Source: CAZZDA01 sp964652585 (GTDB taxonomy: Bacteria; Patescibacteriota; Patescibacteriia; UBA1544). Taken from it: a stretch of DNA of 12,623 nt. Under the pieces are notes generated by a model, which was not told the origin of the DNA, did no database searches, and saw nothing but the letters and a program-made list of their open reading frames with translations. Numbering within the stretch: position 1 is the stretch's first letter; each line of letters begins with the position of its first letter. Location of the stretch: assembly GCA_964652585.1 (NCBI GenBank), contig CAZZDA010000028.1, positions 1-12,623 on the forward strand, given 5' to 3'. Shown one piece after another: positions 6,519 to 12,623 of the stretch. Position numbers and translations under genes: made by a program.

Positions 6519-8024
6519 TTATTGCTCTTTCTTTTTGGCGCTACTCTTTTTTTCAGCTTTTTCTTTTTTTACTTTCTCTAATTCATCTGCCACTTCTTTC
6601 TCATCCACAACAATCTCCTCGTCACTTGCTTTTTCTGCCACTTCTGATTGTGCAGTACCTTTTTTCTTAGACAACTCCTTTTCCTCTTCTTTTCCTTCTT
6701 TTACTTCAGATGCTTTGTCTTGTTTTTGCTCTTCTGCACCCTGATTTTCCTGCTCGTTTTCTGAAGATTCTTCTCCGGCATTCTCCACTACTTTACCATC
6801 TTCCCCCACAATATTAACCTTCCAACCGGTGAGTTGAGCCGCCAGTCGTACATTTTGCCCATCTCTTCCTATCGCAAGCGAGAGCTGATCTTCGCGTACG
6901 ATTGCGCGCGCTGTCTTCTCTTCAACATTAATTTCCACTTTTTCCACTTTCGCGGGAGACAACGCATTAGTAAGATATACAGCCGGATCTTCATTATATT
7001 CAATGATATCGATTTTTTCTCCTCCCAATTCTGAGATAATGGTTTGGATGCGGCTTCCTCGCTGACCAACACACGAACCAATTGGATCAATAGTGTCTTG
7101 AGTGGATTCAACGGCAACTTTTGAACGCGCACCGGGTTCACGAGCGATATCACGAATAAGTATCGCTTCGCTGTTTACTTCAGGAATTTCAGTCGCAAAA
7201 AGCTCGCGTATAATATCCGTATGCGTACGCGAAAGCAAGATCTGCGGCCCCTTTGGCGTCACCTCAATTGAGGTAATATATGCTTTAATGCGCGATCCTT
7301 GCGTATAACGTTCTCCAGGAATTTGCTGCTCATACGGCAAGACACCATTAGCCCTGCCAAGATCAACTATGATACCGCGCGCATCCCTTCTATGCACCAC
7401 CCCTGTAATAAGGGTATGTTCTTTATCTTTAAAATCTTCGTAAATAGTCGCGCGCTCCGCTTCCCGAATTTTCTGAATAATAACTTGTTTCGCAGTCTGC
7501 GCCGCCATACGGCCATAGGTGTCCGGCACCTCAAGTGCCACGATCAATTCTTCGCCAAGCGCAATATCTTTTTGTATATCTTGTGCATCAGTTATTTGTA
7601 TTTCTGTTTTTGGATTGAAGCGCTTTTTCTCCTCTTCATCTTCTTCACCAGCACCTTCTTTATTGTCACCGTCTTTCTGTTTTTTATCTTCCCGCCCTTC
7701 TGCACCATCCTTTTTCTTTGCATCTTTGTCTGTGGGCTTTTTTTCTTCAAGTTCTACCCCTTCTTCCGGTTTAGGCGGCCACTCTCCTTTAAGCCAGAGA
7801 TCACGCTCTTCCTCAGGCAGATCTTCTACAACCGTTTTCACATCAAACACATGAGACTGTCCTGTCTCAATATCAAATGTTACCTTAATATTTTGCAATT
7901 TATTGCCGAAATCTTTTCTGTATGCGGCTGCCAGCGCGGACTCAATAGTCTCTAACACCGCTTCTTTTGACACGCCTTTTTCATTACATATTTGCTGAAT
8001 AGCTGTTGCAATTGGTGAGGTCAT
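6519..8024 (-). CDS. nusA: Transcription termination/antitermination factor NusA with charged insertions
   Basis: This 501-residue protein binds RNA polymerase and modulates pausing, termination and antitermination. The N-terminal domain begins normally (about 1-68, AIQQICNEKGVSKEAVLETIESALAAAYRK region). It is then interrupted at about 70-137 by a Lys/Glu/Asp-rich low-complexity insert, and resumes at NPKTEIQITD through GRMAAQTAKQVIIQKIREAE (171-190). The S1 domain is about 202-268. KH1 is about 285-355 with DPIGSCVGQRGSRI, and KH2 about 360-407 with AIGRDGQNVRLAAQLTGW. From about 410 to the end is a 90-residue acidic and lysine-rich tail instead of folded acidic repeats. The usual partners are absent: no rimP upstream and no infB downstream within the window. 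The start at 8024 has no Shine-Dalgarno site. Confidence 0.96.
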   Translation of the reverse strand: MTSPIATAIQQICNEKGVSKEAVLETIESALAAAYRKDFGNKLQNIKVTFDIETGQSHVFDVKTVVEDLPEEERDLWLKGEWPPKPEEGVELEEKKPTDKDAKKKDGAEGREDKKQKDGDNKEGAGEEDEEEKKRFNPKTEIQITDAQDIQKDIALGEELIVALEVPDTYGRMAAQTAKQVIIQKIREAERATIYEDFKDKEHTLITGVVHRRDARGIIVDLGRANGVLPYEQQIPGERYTQGSRIKAYITSIEVTPKGPQILLSRTHTDIIRELFATEIPEVNSEAILIRDIAREPGARSKVAVESTQDTIDPIGSCVGQRGSRIQTIISELGGEKIDIIEYNEDPAVYLTNALSPAKVEKVEINVEEKTARAIVREDQLSLAIGRDGQNVRLAAQLTGWKVNIVGEDGKVVENAGEESSENEQENQGAEEQKQDKASEVKEGKEEEKELSKKKGTAQSEVAEKASDEEIVVDEKEVADELEKVKKEKAEKKSSAKKKEQ

Positions 8025-8126
8025 ATAATTCAGATTAAGAGCTGAAAATATGGCATGCGAAATTACTGCATTTCACATCCCACAAAAAAACTAGCATCAT
8101 GATTATGATCCTAGAATAATGACATA

Positions 8127-8154
8127 AGTATAGCACAACAGAAAAAAATTGCAA
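8127..8154 (-). promoter_or_regulatory. nusA promoter
   Basis: Reading the minus strand, TTGCAA (8154-8149), a 16-nt spacer ending in TGC, then TATACT (8132-8127): an extended -10. The predicted start near 8120 gives a leader of about 96 nt to the ATG at 8024. The leader contains only small possible stems (for example ATCAT/ATGAT around 8095-8110). No NusA-type leader motif is recognised. Confidence 0.72.
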
Positions 8155-8184
8155 CTCTTGTTCAAAGATGTTTTCAGAGGTTAT

Positions 8185-9462
8185 TTATTCTGTTTTTTCC
8201 GAAGATTCTTCAGTTGATTGTTCCATTTTTCCTCCAAACCAAATCCAGAGTAATATAATAATACCGGCAAGAATCACCCACCAGCCCATACCTTTATAGG
8301 TCTTAGCACCATCTTCCTTGCGCTCTACTTCCGCTTCAAGAATAGGTGTGGTCGTTGCTTTTTCTACTACTAATCCTTCCTCTACATCGCTTCCCGACCC
8401 TGCAACACCTAACATACCTCCTGCACCATCACTACCTCCACTCCCGCCGACAAAAGTTTCTTCTGACGCACCAATTTCAATCCGCGGCTGTGCGACGATG
8501 AATGTGCGATACGAAGTTGGACTTAGGACGCTTCCTTTGGAATCTTTCGCTCGCGCGGAAAGTGTATGCTCGCCCGCGGTGAGCGCGTACGGCATACGAA
8601 CCGCAAAATGTGCCGTTCCTGAAGCATCATTCACCACCGGAAACTCACCAATTGACGCTCCATCAACCATTAAATATACACTGGAATCGTTGAACGCCAG
8701 CCCTTGTATATATGGGCGCTGAAGTGTCGTCTGCGCATTTATCACAGGCTCTAAGAGCGTTGGCGCGGGATAATATGGCTGTATCTCTACTATCACTTCC
8801 TCGCTTAGATCGCTCGTCCGCTCCGCGTCTAAAAAAGTCTGTGCCGCTATGGTATGCTTACCAACACTCAGTGTTGCTGTTTGATCAAAAGCAAATGACT
8901 CGGATTTGTTGGCTGATCTTTTAGGAGAAATTTCTTGCACCACCTCATTATCTACCAGTAATCGAATGCTTGTATTTGCCGGAGTAATACCAACAACTAT
9001 CGGCTCAGGATCCGGAAGCAACCCCGGTCCGGGCGCAAGTATGGTAGGTGCGGCCAATTTTTGTCTTATGATAAAATTTCGTTCTATGCGGCTTGTGATA
9101 TTTCCCCGCAACATAACCGCAAGCGTATGCTCTTTATCTTCCAGCTCTTGCCTCAGTTCATAGGTGTAATAGGCATAATTTCCTCGCGGCACCATCGTTG
9201 CTTTCCCGTCCAATATATTATCTACGTACACCTCAACCGCTCCAGAAAGCGGCGCTGTTCCGGTAATAAGAAATATAGCACTATCAACTATAGCGCCATC
9301 TTCAGGTGCAAACAAGGTCAATGGCTGTGCATTGATGAGCGTAGGAACCGCATCTGTTGCCGCATAAGCAGTATTGGCAACACTTGCCATACCCAGAACA
9401 ACAAAAACGAGAATAAAAAAACTCCCGAGTAAGAGAGAGTGTGTTTTGTAGTAGATTTCCAT
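8185..9462 (-). CDS. Membrane-anchored surface protein with three Ig-like repeats
   Basis: This 425-residue exported protein has a signal peptide or signal anchor at about 10-34 (hydrophobic core SFFILVFVVLGMA, then ANTAYA, a plausible cleavage site). Three bacterial Ig-like units follow at about 46-133, 137-227 and 232-324. Each shows a strand with VDN or VDG (80-82, 170-172, 266-268) and a closing strand of the form (E/K)HT-(L/I)-(A/S)-(V/A). A flexible Gly/Ser linker (about 337-358) leads to a C-terminal transmembrane helix (394-409), then a Lys and a short acidic tail. There is no LPxTG motif, so anchoring is by the membrane helix. It probably sits on the outer face as an adhesin or cell-envelope spacer, an inference from architecture only. 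It lies alone between promoters, upstream of nusA on the same strand. Confidence 0.85.
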   Translation of the reverse strand: MEIYYKTHSLLLGSFFILVFVVLGMASVANTAYAATDAVPTLINAQPLTLFAPEDGAIVDSAIFLITGTAPLSGAVEVYVDNILDGKATMVPRGNYAYYTYELRQELEDKEHTLAVMLRGNITSRIERNFIIRQKLAAPTILAPGPGLLPDPEPIVVGITPANTSIRLLVDNEVVQEISPKRSANKSESFAFDQTATLSVGKHTIAAQTFLDAERTSDLSEEVIVEIQPYYPAPTLLEPVINAQTTLQRPYIQGLAFNDSSVYLMVDGASIGEFPVVNDASGTAHFAVRMPYALTAGEHTLSARAKDSKGSVLSPTSYRTFIVAQPRIEIGASEETFVGGSGGSDGAGGMLGVAGSGSDVEEGLVVEKATTTPILEAEVERKEDGAKTYKGMGWWVILAGIIILLWIWFGGKMEQSTEESSEKTE

Positions 9463-9471
9463 AGTAGATAG

Positions 9472-9500
9472 AACCTACCGCAATCATCTTATATTGTCAA
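9472..9500 (-). promoter_or_regulatory. Likely promoter of the Ig-like protein gene, near-leaderless
   Basis: On the minus strand a perfect TTGACA (9500-9495) is followed after 17 nt by TAGGTT (9477-9472), a weak -10. RNA would begin only a few bases before the ATG at 9462. This resembles the iscR and rnhB arrangement. The -35 is convincing, the -10 is not. Confidence 0.45.
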
Positions 9501-9519
9501 GAAAGTATGAGGCAAATTT

Positions 9520-9930
9520 TTATTGCCACCCAATATCTTGAAAATGGGTAATTTTTGGCTCTGTGACACCAAAAAACTCAATACTTATTACATCAATGCG
9601 AGGAAATTGCCGTATATCATGGTATTTTTGGTATATTTCAGCAAGTTTTTTAAGTTTTTCTCGTTTCTGTAGAGTTACCGCTTCTTCCGGATAGCCATAT
9701 TTCTTACTTTGTCGTGCTTTTACTTCAACACATACCGTGCATGTATTTTTTCTTGCTATAATATCTATTTCTCCCATCTGCACTTTCCAATTTCTTGTCA
9801 CAATAACATACCCATGTTGTATAAGATACTTCGATGCAAGATTTTCTCCTTGCAAGCCAATGGAAAGATGTGGAGCGACAGAAAGCGCCTCTTTTTCAGC
9901 AGATTTTCTTTTTCTTGCAAAAAAAGACAT
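9520..9930 (-). CDS. yraN: YraN/UPF0102 family nuclease-like protein
   Basis: This 136-residue protein has the conserved features of UPF0102, a small PD-(D/E)XK nuclease-like family of uncertain role. G28 and E29 occur in the opening helix, then LASKYL (31-36), Asn47, GEIDIIA with Asp56, VEVKAR with Glu69 and Lys71 as the predicted metal-binding core, a GYPEEAV segment (79-85), and RIDVI with Asp113. A basic 20-residue N-terminal extension precedes the domain. In many bacteria yraN lies beside rnhB. Here rnhB is close on the same strand, with a methyltransferase and a membrane protein inserted between them. It begins 36 nt after the membrane-protein stop and is probably the last gene of that operon. 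No Shine-Dalgarno site. Confidence 0.9.
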   Translation of the reverse strand: MSFFARKRKSAEKEALSVAPHLSIGLQGENLASKYLIQHGYVIVTRNWKVQMGEIDIIARKNTCTVCVEVKARQSKKYGYPEEAVTLQKREKLKKLAEIYQKYHDIRQFPRIDVISIEFFGVTEPKITHFQDIGWQ

Positions 9931-9966
9931 GTAAAAACAGGAATTTATGAAAAACTCACAACAACA

Positions 9967-10377
9967 CTAAAGATAGCGTTTTTTATACTGTTCTTCGGTA
10001 ATTTTTTTCCTTCTTTGAGGTATAACACGCACGATATAATGAAAAATTTTACCGACCCACAACAAAAGAACTCCAAAAATAACAAGCAACCAAAAACGTG
10101 CCCCCAATATATACGCCCCTTTTTTGGCAAAATAAACAAAAAGAAGCCCACTCACGCCAATGCTGGTAAAACAAGTAGAATATTTAGCTAACATTCGATA
10201 AAAAAACAGATCTTTCCCTTTTATAATATTCGGAGTGATACGTAGAAGTATACCCGCGGCAACCAGGCCAAAAAATACACCTCCAAGCACTTGCGTGCCT
10301 AGTGTGCTCAATGCAAGCTGATCTAAGGTAAGCCAATAATTGAGTTGAAAAGCATTGTCAAAAAATTGCATAGACAT
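9967..10377 (-). CDS. Small membrane protein with three predicted helices, unknown function
   Basis: This 136-residue protein is read from ATG 10377 (a second ATG lies two codons later at 10371). An upstream in-frame ATG at 10449 would overlap the methyltransferase gene by about 65 bases and is less likely. Hydrophobic segments lie at about 25-46, 70-85 and 93-116. The C-terminus is strongly basic (QRRKKITEEQYKKRYL), suggesting a cytoplasmic tail. No known family is recognised. It starts 7 nt after the methyltransferase stop and is followed by yraN, so the three are very likely one operon. Confidence 0.75.
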   Translation of the reverse strand: MSMQFFDNAFQLNYWLTLDQLALSTLGTQVLGGVFFGLVAAGILLRITPNIIKGKDLFFYRMLAKYSTCFTSIGVSGLLFVYFAKKGAYILGARFWLLVIFGVLLLWVGKIFHYIVRVIPQRRKKITEEQYKKRYL

Positions 10378-10384
10378 TATGGAA

Positions 10385-10936
10385 TTACTTTTTCTTAAAA
10401 ATGAGTCCGAAATGGTACTTTCCCGCATCAAATCTTTTTTTGAGTACAAATCCTATGGAGAGAGCAACATCCTCTAAAGACCGTTTATCAATGCGGCTTT
10501 CTTGAGGTGGTCCAAATGGCGTACGATCAGATGTCCAATCAATAACAAGTAAGGTGCCGCCGTTTTTTAATAAACGAAAAACCTCTTCCAGAATAGCGCT
10601 ATGATTGCGAGATTGAAAAAGAATATTAATAAGATATCCCTGATCAAGTGATTGTGAAGGGATGGGGGTAGCACCGAAGCGCTCAATGTCAGACCACACC
10701 GTTTGAATATGTGACAAGCCTTCAAGCCTTGCTCTGCTTTGTACGCTTTCCAGCACCGCCCGCAAAATATCAACCGCATATACCCTACCTTTACTTTCAA
10801 CAATTTTTGCCGCAGGTAGGACAAAGTGTCCGGAACCGCCGCAGCCAAAATCTGCGACCCTCATACCCTCATGAAGCTCCACTTCCTGCAGAATGTCATT
10901 CGCGTTAAGAAGATTGTTGCCACCGGCAATAGCCAT
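10385..10936 (-). CDS. Class I SAM-dependent methyltransferase
   Basis: This 183-residue protein has a Rossmann-type methyltransferase fold. Motif I is VADFGCGGSG (27-36), the SAM-ribose acidic residue is Asp56 after YAV, and Asp83 in WSDIE is the likely adenine contact. Then come LDQGYLINILFQ (97-108, motif IV region), a hydrophobic helix (EEVFRLLKNGG, 117-127) and the LLVIDW strand (129-134). This layout is closest to UbiE/Methyltransf_11-type enzymes, but the substrate cannot be told. It leads an apparent operon with the small membrane protein and yraN. Translation begins at ATG 10936 without a Shine-Dalgarno site, about 32 nt after the predicted RNA start. Confidence 0.85.
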   Translation of the reverse strand: MAIAGGNNLLNANDILQEVELHEGMRVADFGCGGSGHFVLPAAKIVESKGRVYAVDILRAVLESVQSRARLEGLSHIQTVWSDIERFGATPIPSQSLDQGYLINILFQSRNHSAILEEVFRLLKNGGTLLVIDWTSDRTPFGPPQESRIDKRSLEDVALSIGFVLKKRFDAGKYHFGLIFKKK

Positions 10937-10974
10937 ATTAATATCATTGTGATTAGAATATTTTGTATGTATAT

Positions 10975-11003
10975 AGTATACGGTGTTTTTTTCACACTCG
11001 CAA
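10975..11003 (-). promoter_or_regulatory. Promoter of the methyltransferase-membrane protein-yraN operon
   Basis: On the minus strand TTGCGA (11003-10998), 17 nt, then TATACT (10980-10975). The spacer contains GTGT and ACAC blocks that could pair around an A-run. The predicted start is near 10968. Confidence 0.65.
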
Positions 11004-11053
11004 ATTATGCAACTATTTTTGAGCTCTTTAAAAACTCCAAACGACCCACTTTG

Positions 11054-11692
11054 TTATTTTATCATCAGAGAAATAGGACGAAAACTTTTTCTGTGAAGCG
11101 TACAAGGGCCATGATCTTTCAGCGCTTGATGATGCTGCGATGTTCCATACCCCTTATGCTTATCAAATCCATAAAACGAATATATATCGCTATATTTAGC
11201 CATTATTTTGTCTCTAGCTACCTTGGCGAGAATAGATGCAGCAGCGATAGATAATACCTTACTATCTCCTTTTACCATAGCCATTCCTTTATATCCTTCC
11301 GGCTTAATATAGCCATCGCTCAACACATAGTCCGGTTGCTGTGAGAGATTTTGTACCGCTTTCGTCATCACGCTAACATTTGCCCACTGTATACCATTTT
11401 GATCAATGTCTTTTTCTGAAATTTCTGCAACGGCAAAAGAAAACGCATATGTAATGATGGTGTCGTAAAGTTCTTCTCTCTTTTTTGGCGTCAGCTTTTT
11501 TGAGTCACGAATAGAACTAAGAGCAAGACGCGTTTCTTCAGCACACGTTTCCAAAATATCTTTCGGAAATATAACTGCCGCAGCAACGATCGGGCCTGCC
11601 CACGCACCACGCCCCGCTTCATCCACTCCGGCGACATAGCGATGCCCTGCATCATAACATTCATATTCGTAGTGAAATAGAGATATTTTCAT
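11054..11692 (-). CDS. rnhB: Ribonuclease HII
   Basis: This 212-residue enzyme cuts RNA in RNA/DNA hybrids and at single ribonucleotides in DNA. The start is ATG 11692. The frame extends upstream to 11737, but that part runs through the trxA terminator hairpin and lies before the likely transcription start. The four catalytic acids are visible: Asp24 and Glu25 in GVDEAGRG, Asp126 in LSDGYI, and Asp143 in KGDSK. Other family marks are RDSKKLTPKKREELY (62-76), SIAAASILAKVARD (148-161) and YGFDKHKGYGTSQH (174-187). No Shine-Dalgarno site precedes it. Gene order (trxA upstream, methyltransferase downstream) is not one I recognise from model bacteria. Confidence 0.96.
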   Translation of the reverse strand: MKISLFHYEYECYDAGHRYVAGVDEAGRGAWAGPIVAAAVIFPKDILETCAEETRLALSSIRDSKKLTPKKREELYDTIITYAFSFAVAEISEKDIDQNGIQWANVSVMTKAVQNLSQQPDYVLSDGYIKPEGYKGMAMVKGDSKVLSIAAASILAKVARDKIMAKYSDIYSFYGFDKHKGYGTSQHHQALKDHGPCTLHRKSFRPISLMIK

Positions 11693-11701
11693 AATACAGG
11701 A

Positions 11702-11710
11702 ACTATACCA
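11702..11710 (-). promoter_or_regulatory. Extended -10 promoter of rnhB, near-leaderless
   Basis: On the minus strand TGG is followed directly by TATAGT (11707-11702), an extended -10. No good -35 is present, since the expected place falls in the T-run of the trxA terminator. The predicted start is near 11695, about 3 nt before the ATG, so the mRNA would be essentially leaderless. Confidence 0.55.
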
Positions 11711-11720
11711 TGCTCCTACT

Positions 11721-11748
11721 TTTAAAAAAACCGGCAAAAAGCCGGTTT
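11721..11748 (-). terminator. Intrinsic terminator after trxA
   Basis: AAACCGGC (11728-11735) and GCCGGTTT (11741-11748) form an 8-bp stem around a 5-nt loop. On the minus strand a run of seven T follows. It lies 39 nt after the trxA stop. The plus strand is also T-rich after the stem, so it could act in both directions. Confidence 0.9.
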
Positions 11749-11786
11749 CTTTTTCTTATTTCAATGAATTTCAGAGGTTCCTTTAC

Positions 11787-12110
11787 TTATTTTGCTTTTT
11801 CAAGCGCCTTCATTAACACTTCTTTAGACTGCACACCAACAAATTGTTCCGCTGGATTTCCTTCTTTAAATATTATGGTTGTGGGAATGCTCATTACACC
11901 GTACTTTCCAGCAGTTGCAGGATTTTCATCAACGTTCAATTTTCCAATTTTAGCTCCTTTACCGCTCATTTCATTGGAGATTTCTTCAATAATAGGTCCT
12001 AGCATTTTGCAGGGACCGCACCAGGGTGCCCAAAAATCAACCAAAACAGGCTCTTTTGACTGCAATACTTCAGATTCAAAATTTTGATCGGTAAAAGTTA
12101 CTTCTGACAT
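11787..12110 (-). CDS. trxA: Thioredoxin
   Basis: This 107-residue protein matches classical thioredoxin length. It is a dithiol reductant for ribonucleotide reductase and other cytoplasmic enzymes. The active site W30-C31-G32-P33-C34-K35 is intact, with the buried Asp25 (VLVDFWAPW) and cis-proline Pro76 in the SIPT turn. The glycine of the C-terminal strand (FVGVQ) is also present. It has no signal peptide, so it is cytoplasmic. It is a single-gene unit with its own good promoter and terminator. The ATG at 12110 follows a CCCCT stretch with no Shine-Dalgarno match. Confidence 0.97.
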   Translation of the reverse strand: MSEVTFTDQNFESEVLQSKEPVLVDFWAPWCGPCKMLGPIIEEISNEMSGKGAKIGKLNVDENPATAGKYGVMSIPTTIIFKEGNPAEQFVGVQSKEVLMKALEKAK

Positions 12111-12146
12111 AGGGGTTTGTTGATATTAAAAAGTTAAACCTTTCTT

Positions 12147-12175
12147 AGTATAGAGGAGCGCAGGCAATGCGTCAA
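12147..12175 (-). promoter_or_regulatory. trxA promoter
   Basis: On the minus strand TTGACG (12175-12170), exactly 17 nt, then TATACT (12152-12147). It is the best-matching housekeeping promoter in the window. The predicted start near 12140 gives a 30-nt leader. Confidence 0.82.
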
Positions 12176-12230
12176 TGTGCACCACTTCAAAGTATGCATC
12201 CTACATGCCAATTATTCATATTTTGCTTAT

Positions 12231-12305
12231 ATTAGCTAATAAATAGCTTTTTCTCTCGTCGATACATAATAATTAGCTAAAATTAGCTATTTTTTATTAG
12301 CTTTA
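12231..12305. repeat. Cluster of TTAGCTA-like AT-rich repeats
   Basis: Five TAGCT cores occur at 12233, 12244, 12274, 12284 and 12298. Two are full TTAGCTAA copies (12232-12239 and 12273-12280) and one is TTAGCTAT (12283-12290). Spacings of 11, 30, 10 and 14 bp are partly near helical repeats. ATTAGCTAAT (12231-12240) is a perfect palindrome. The cluster is noncoding and lies about 75 bp from the parS-type site, so an iteron-like or operator role is possible. Confidence 0.6.
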
Positions 12306-12325
12306 AGATTTCGGGAAAAGTTTAT

Positions 12326-12350
12326 GCAAAATACTTGGCCAGTATTATGC
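12326..12350. repeat. Imperfect inverted repeat near the parS-type site
   Basis: GCA (12326-12328) pairs with TGC (12348-12350). After one A-A mismatch, AATACT (12330-12335) pairs with AGTATT (12341-12346) around TGGCC. It could be a protein-binding site, but its length allows chance. Confidence 0.4.
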
Positions 12351-12376
12351 TACAAATCTCTAAAACAGTACAGTAC

Positions 12377-12396
12377 ATTGTTCCACGTGGAACAAT
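12377..12396. other. parS-type centromere site (ParB binding)
   Basis: ATTGTTCCACGTGGAACAAT is a perfect 20-bp palindrome. Its 16-bp core TGTTCCACGTGGAACA (12379-12394) matches the conserved bacterial chromosomal parS pattern TGTTNCACGTGNAACA at every fixed position and equals the version known from pseudomonads. ParB (Spo0J) loads here and ParA/SMC act on it in chromosome segregation. No parA or parB gene lies in the window. The site is noncoding, which fits a chromosomal locus. Confidence 0.85.
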
Positions 12397-12623
12397 TTTA
12401 TTGCTACAGTTTCATCTTTTTTAAAATTACCTGTCGTTTTGCACAAAACTTTACAATAATCTCATACAAACACGTTGCGAAAATAAATACTCCTATGTAT
12501 TAAAAGCTGCATTAGTAAGAATATTGTTTGATTTTTCTGTGTTATCTCATGTATTTTTAAAATCTAAAATGTAAGAATATCAAGCGTTGTTTACAAATGA
12601 ATTAGTTGGATAAAAGTAGTTGA
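12397..12623. other. AT-rich noncoding stretch to the window end
   Basis: No convincing gene is seen in either strand from the trxA promoter to the end; the only frames are very short. The region holds a GTTTTG-CA-CAAAAC inverted repeat (12436-12449). A possible plus-strand promoter is TTGCGA (12475-12480), 17 nt, TATTAA (12498-12503), which may serve a gene beyond the edge. No canonical DnaA box (TTATNCACA) was found; the nearest is TTATCCAAC on the minus strand near 12607-12615. Confidence 0.5.

Noticed and set aside
7299..7955. 218-residue plus-strand frame opposite nusA
   Set aside because: Phe/Ile/Leu-rich antisense shadow of the Lys/Glu-rich nusA; no family and no ribosome binding site.
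10378..10449. Longer N-terminus of the small membrane protein
   Set aside because: It would overlap the methyltransferase gene and adds only polar residues. ATG 10377 lies just after the previous stop.
11693..11737. Upstream N-terminal extension of RNase HII
   Set aside because: It would be encoded across the trxA terminator hairpin and lies before the likely transcription start.
12259..12294. Short minus-strand frame (MYRREKKLFIS) in the repeat region
   Set aside because: Only 11 codons, no promoter or ribosome binding site, and it mostly reflects the repeats.

Overview
The window looks like a chromosomal slice of a low-to-medium-GC bacterium, most likely Candidate Phyla Radiation/Patescibacteria (Parcubacteria-like). 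This is inferred from compact, mostly SD-less genes, a minimal IscR-IscS-IscU set with a NifU-like scaffold, a K+-independent membrane pyrophosphatase, a NusA swollen by Lys/Glu-rich segments, and a small membrane-anchored Ig-like surface protein. No taxonomic marker RNA is present, so the assignment is tentative. No tRNA, rRNA, CRISPR array or insertion sequence was found.

Layout. Positions 1-1632 hold a promoter, one GC-richer gene with a good Shine-Dalgarno site (a divergent MYG1/DHH-like protein with an internal duplication and a Cys-rich tail) and a strong terminator. Positions 1633-4077 hold a plus-strand iron-sulfur assembly operon: an IscR-type Rrf2 regulator, a 20-bp perfect hairpin, cysteine desulfurase IscS, and a NifU-like IscU scaffold carrying a degenerate BFD-like C-terminal domain. 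This operon converges on a long minus-strand series.

Read in its own direction from right to left, the minus series is: trxA (thioredoxin) with its terminator; rnhB (RNase HII); a class I methyltransferase; a small membrane protein; a YraN/UPF0102 nuclease-like protein; a three-repeat Ig-like membrane-anchored protein; nusA; hppA (proton-pumping pyrophosphatase); and a 66-residue orphan with a strong Shine-Dalgarno site. Recognisable promoters precede trxA, rnhB, the methyltransferase, the Ig-like gene (weaker) and nusA. Several would start RNA within a few bases of the start codon.

Positions 12111-12623 carry no gene beyond the trxA leader and promoter. This AT-rich stretch contains a perfect 16-bp parS-type palindrome (TGTTCCACGTGGAACA, 20 bp with flanks), a cluster of TTAGCTA-like repeats and an imperfect inverted repeat. 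It is the most interesting part of the window, because parS sites mark ParB loading centres that usually lie near the chromosome origin.

Functionally the window is mostly housekeeping: Fe-S cluster assembly and its redox sensor, thiol redox, RNA/DNA hybrid repair, transcription elongation, and PPi-driven proton pumping. The accessory or novel candidates are the first gene, the 66-residue orphan, the Ig-like protein and the parS/repeat region.
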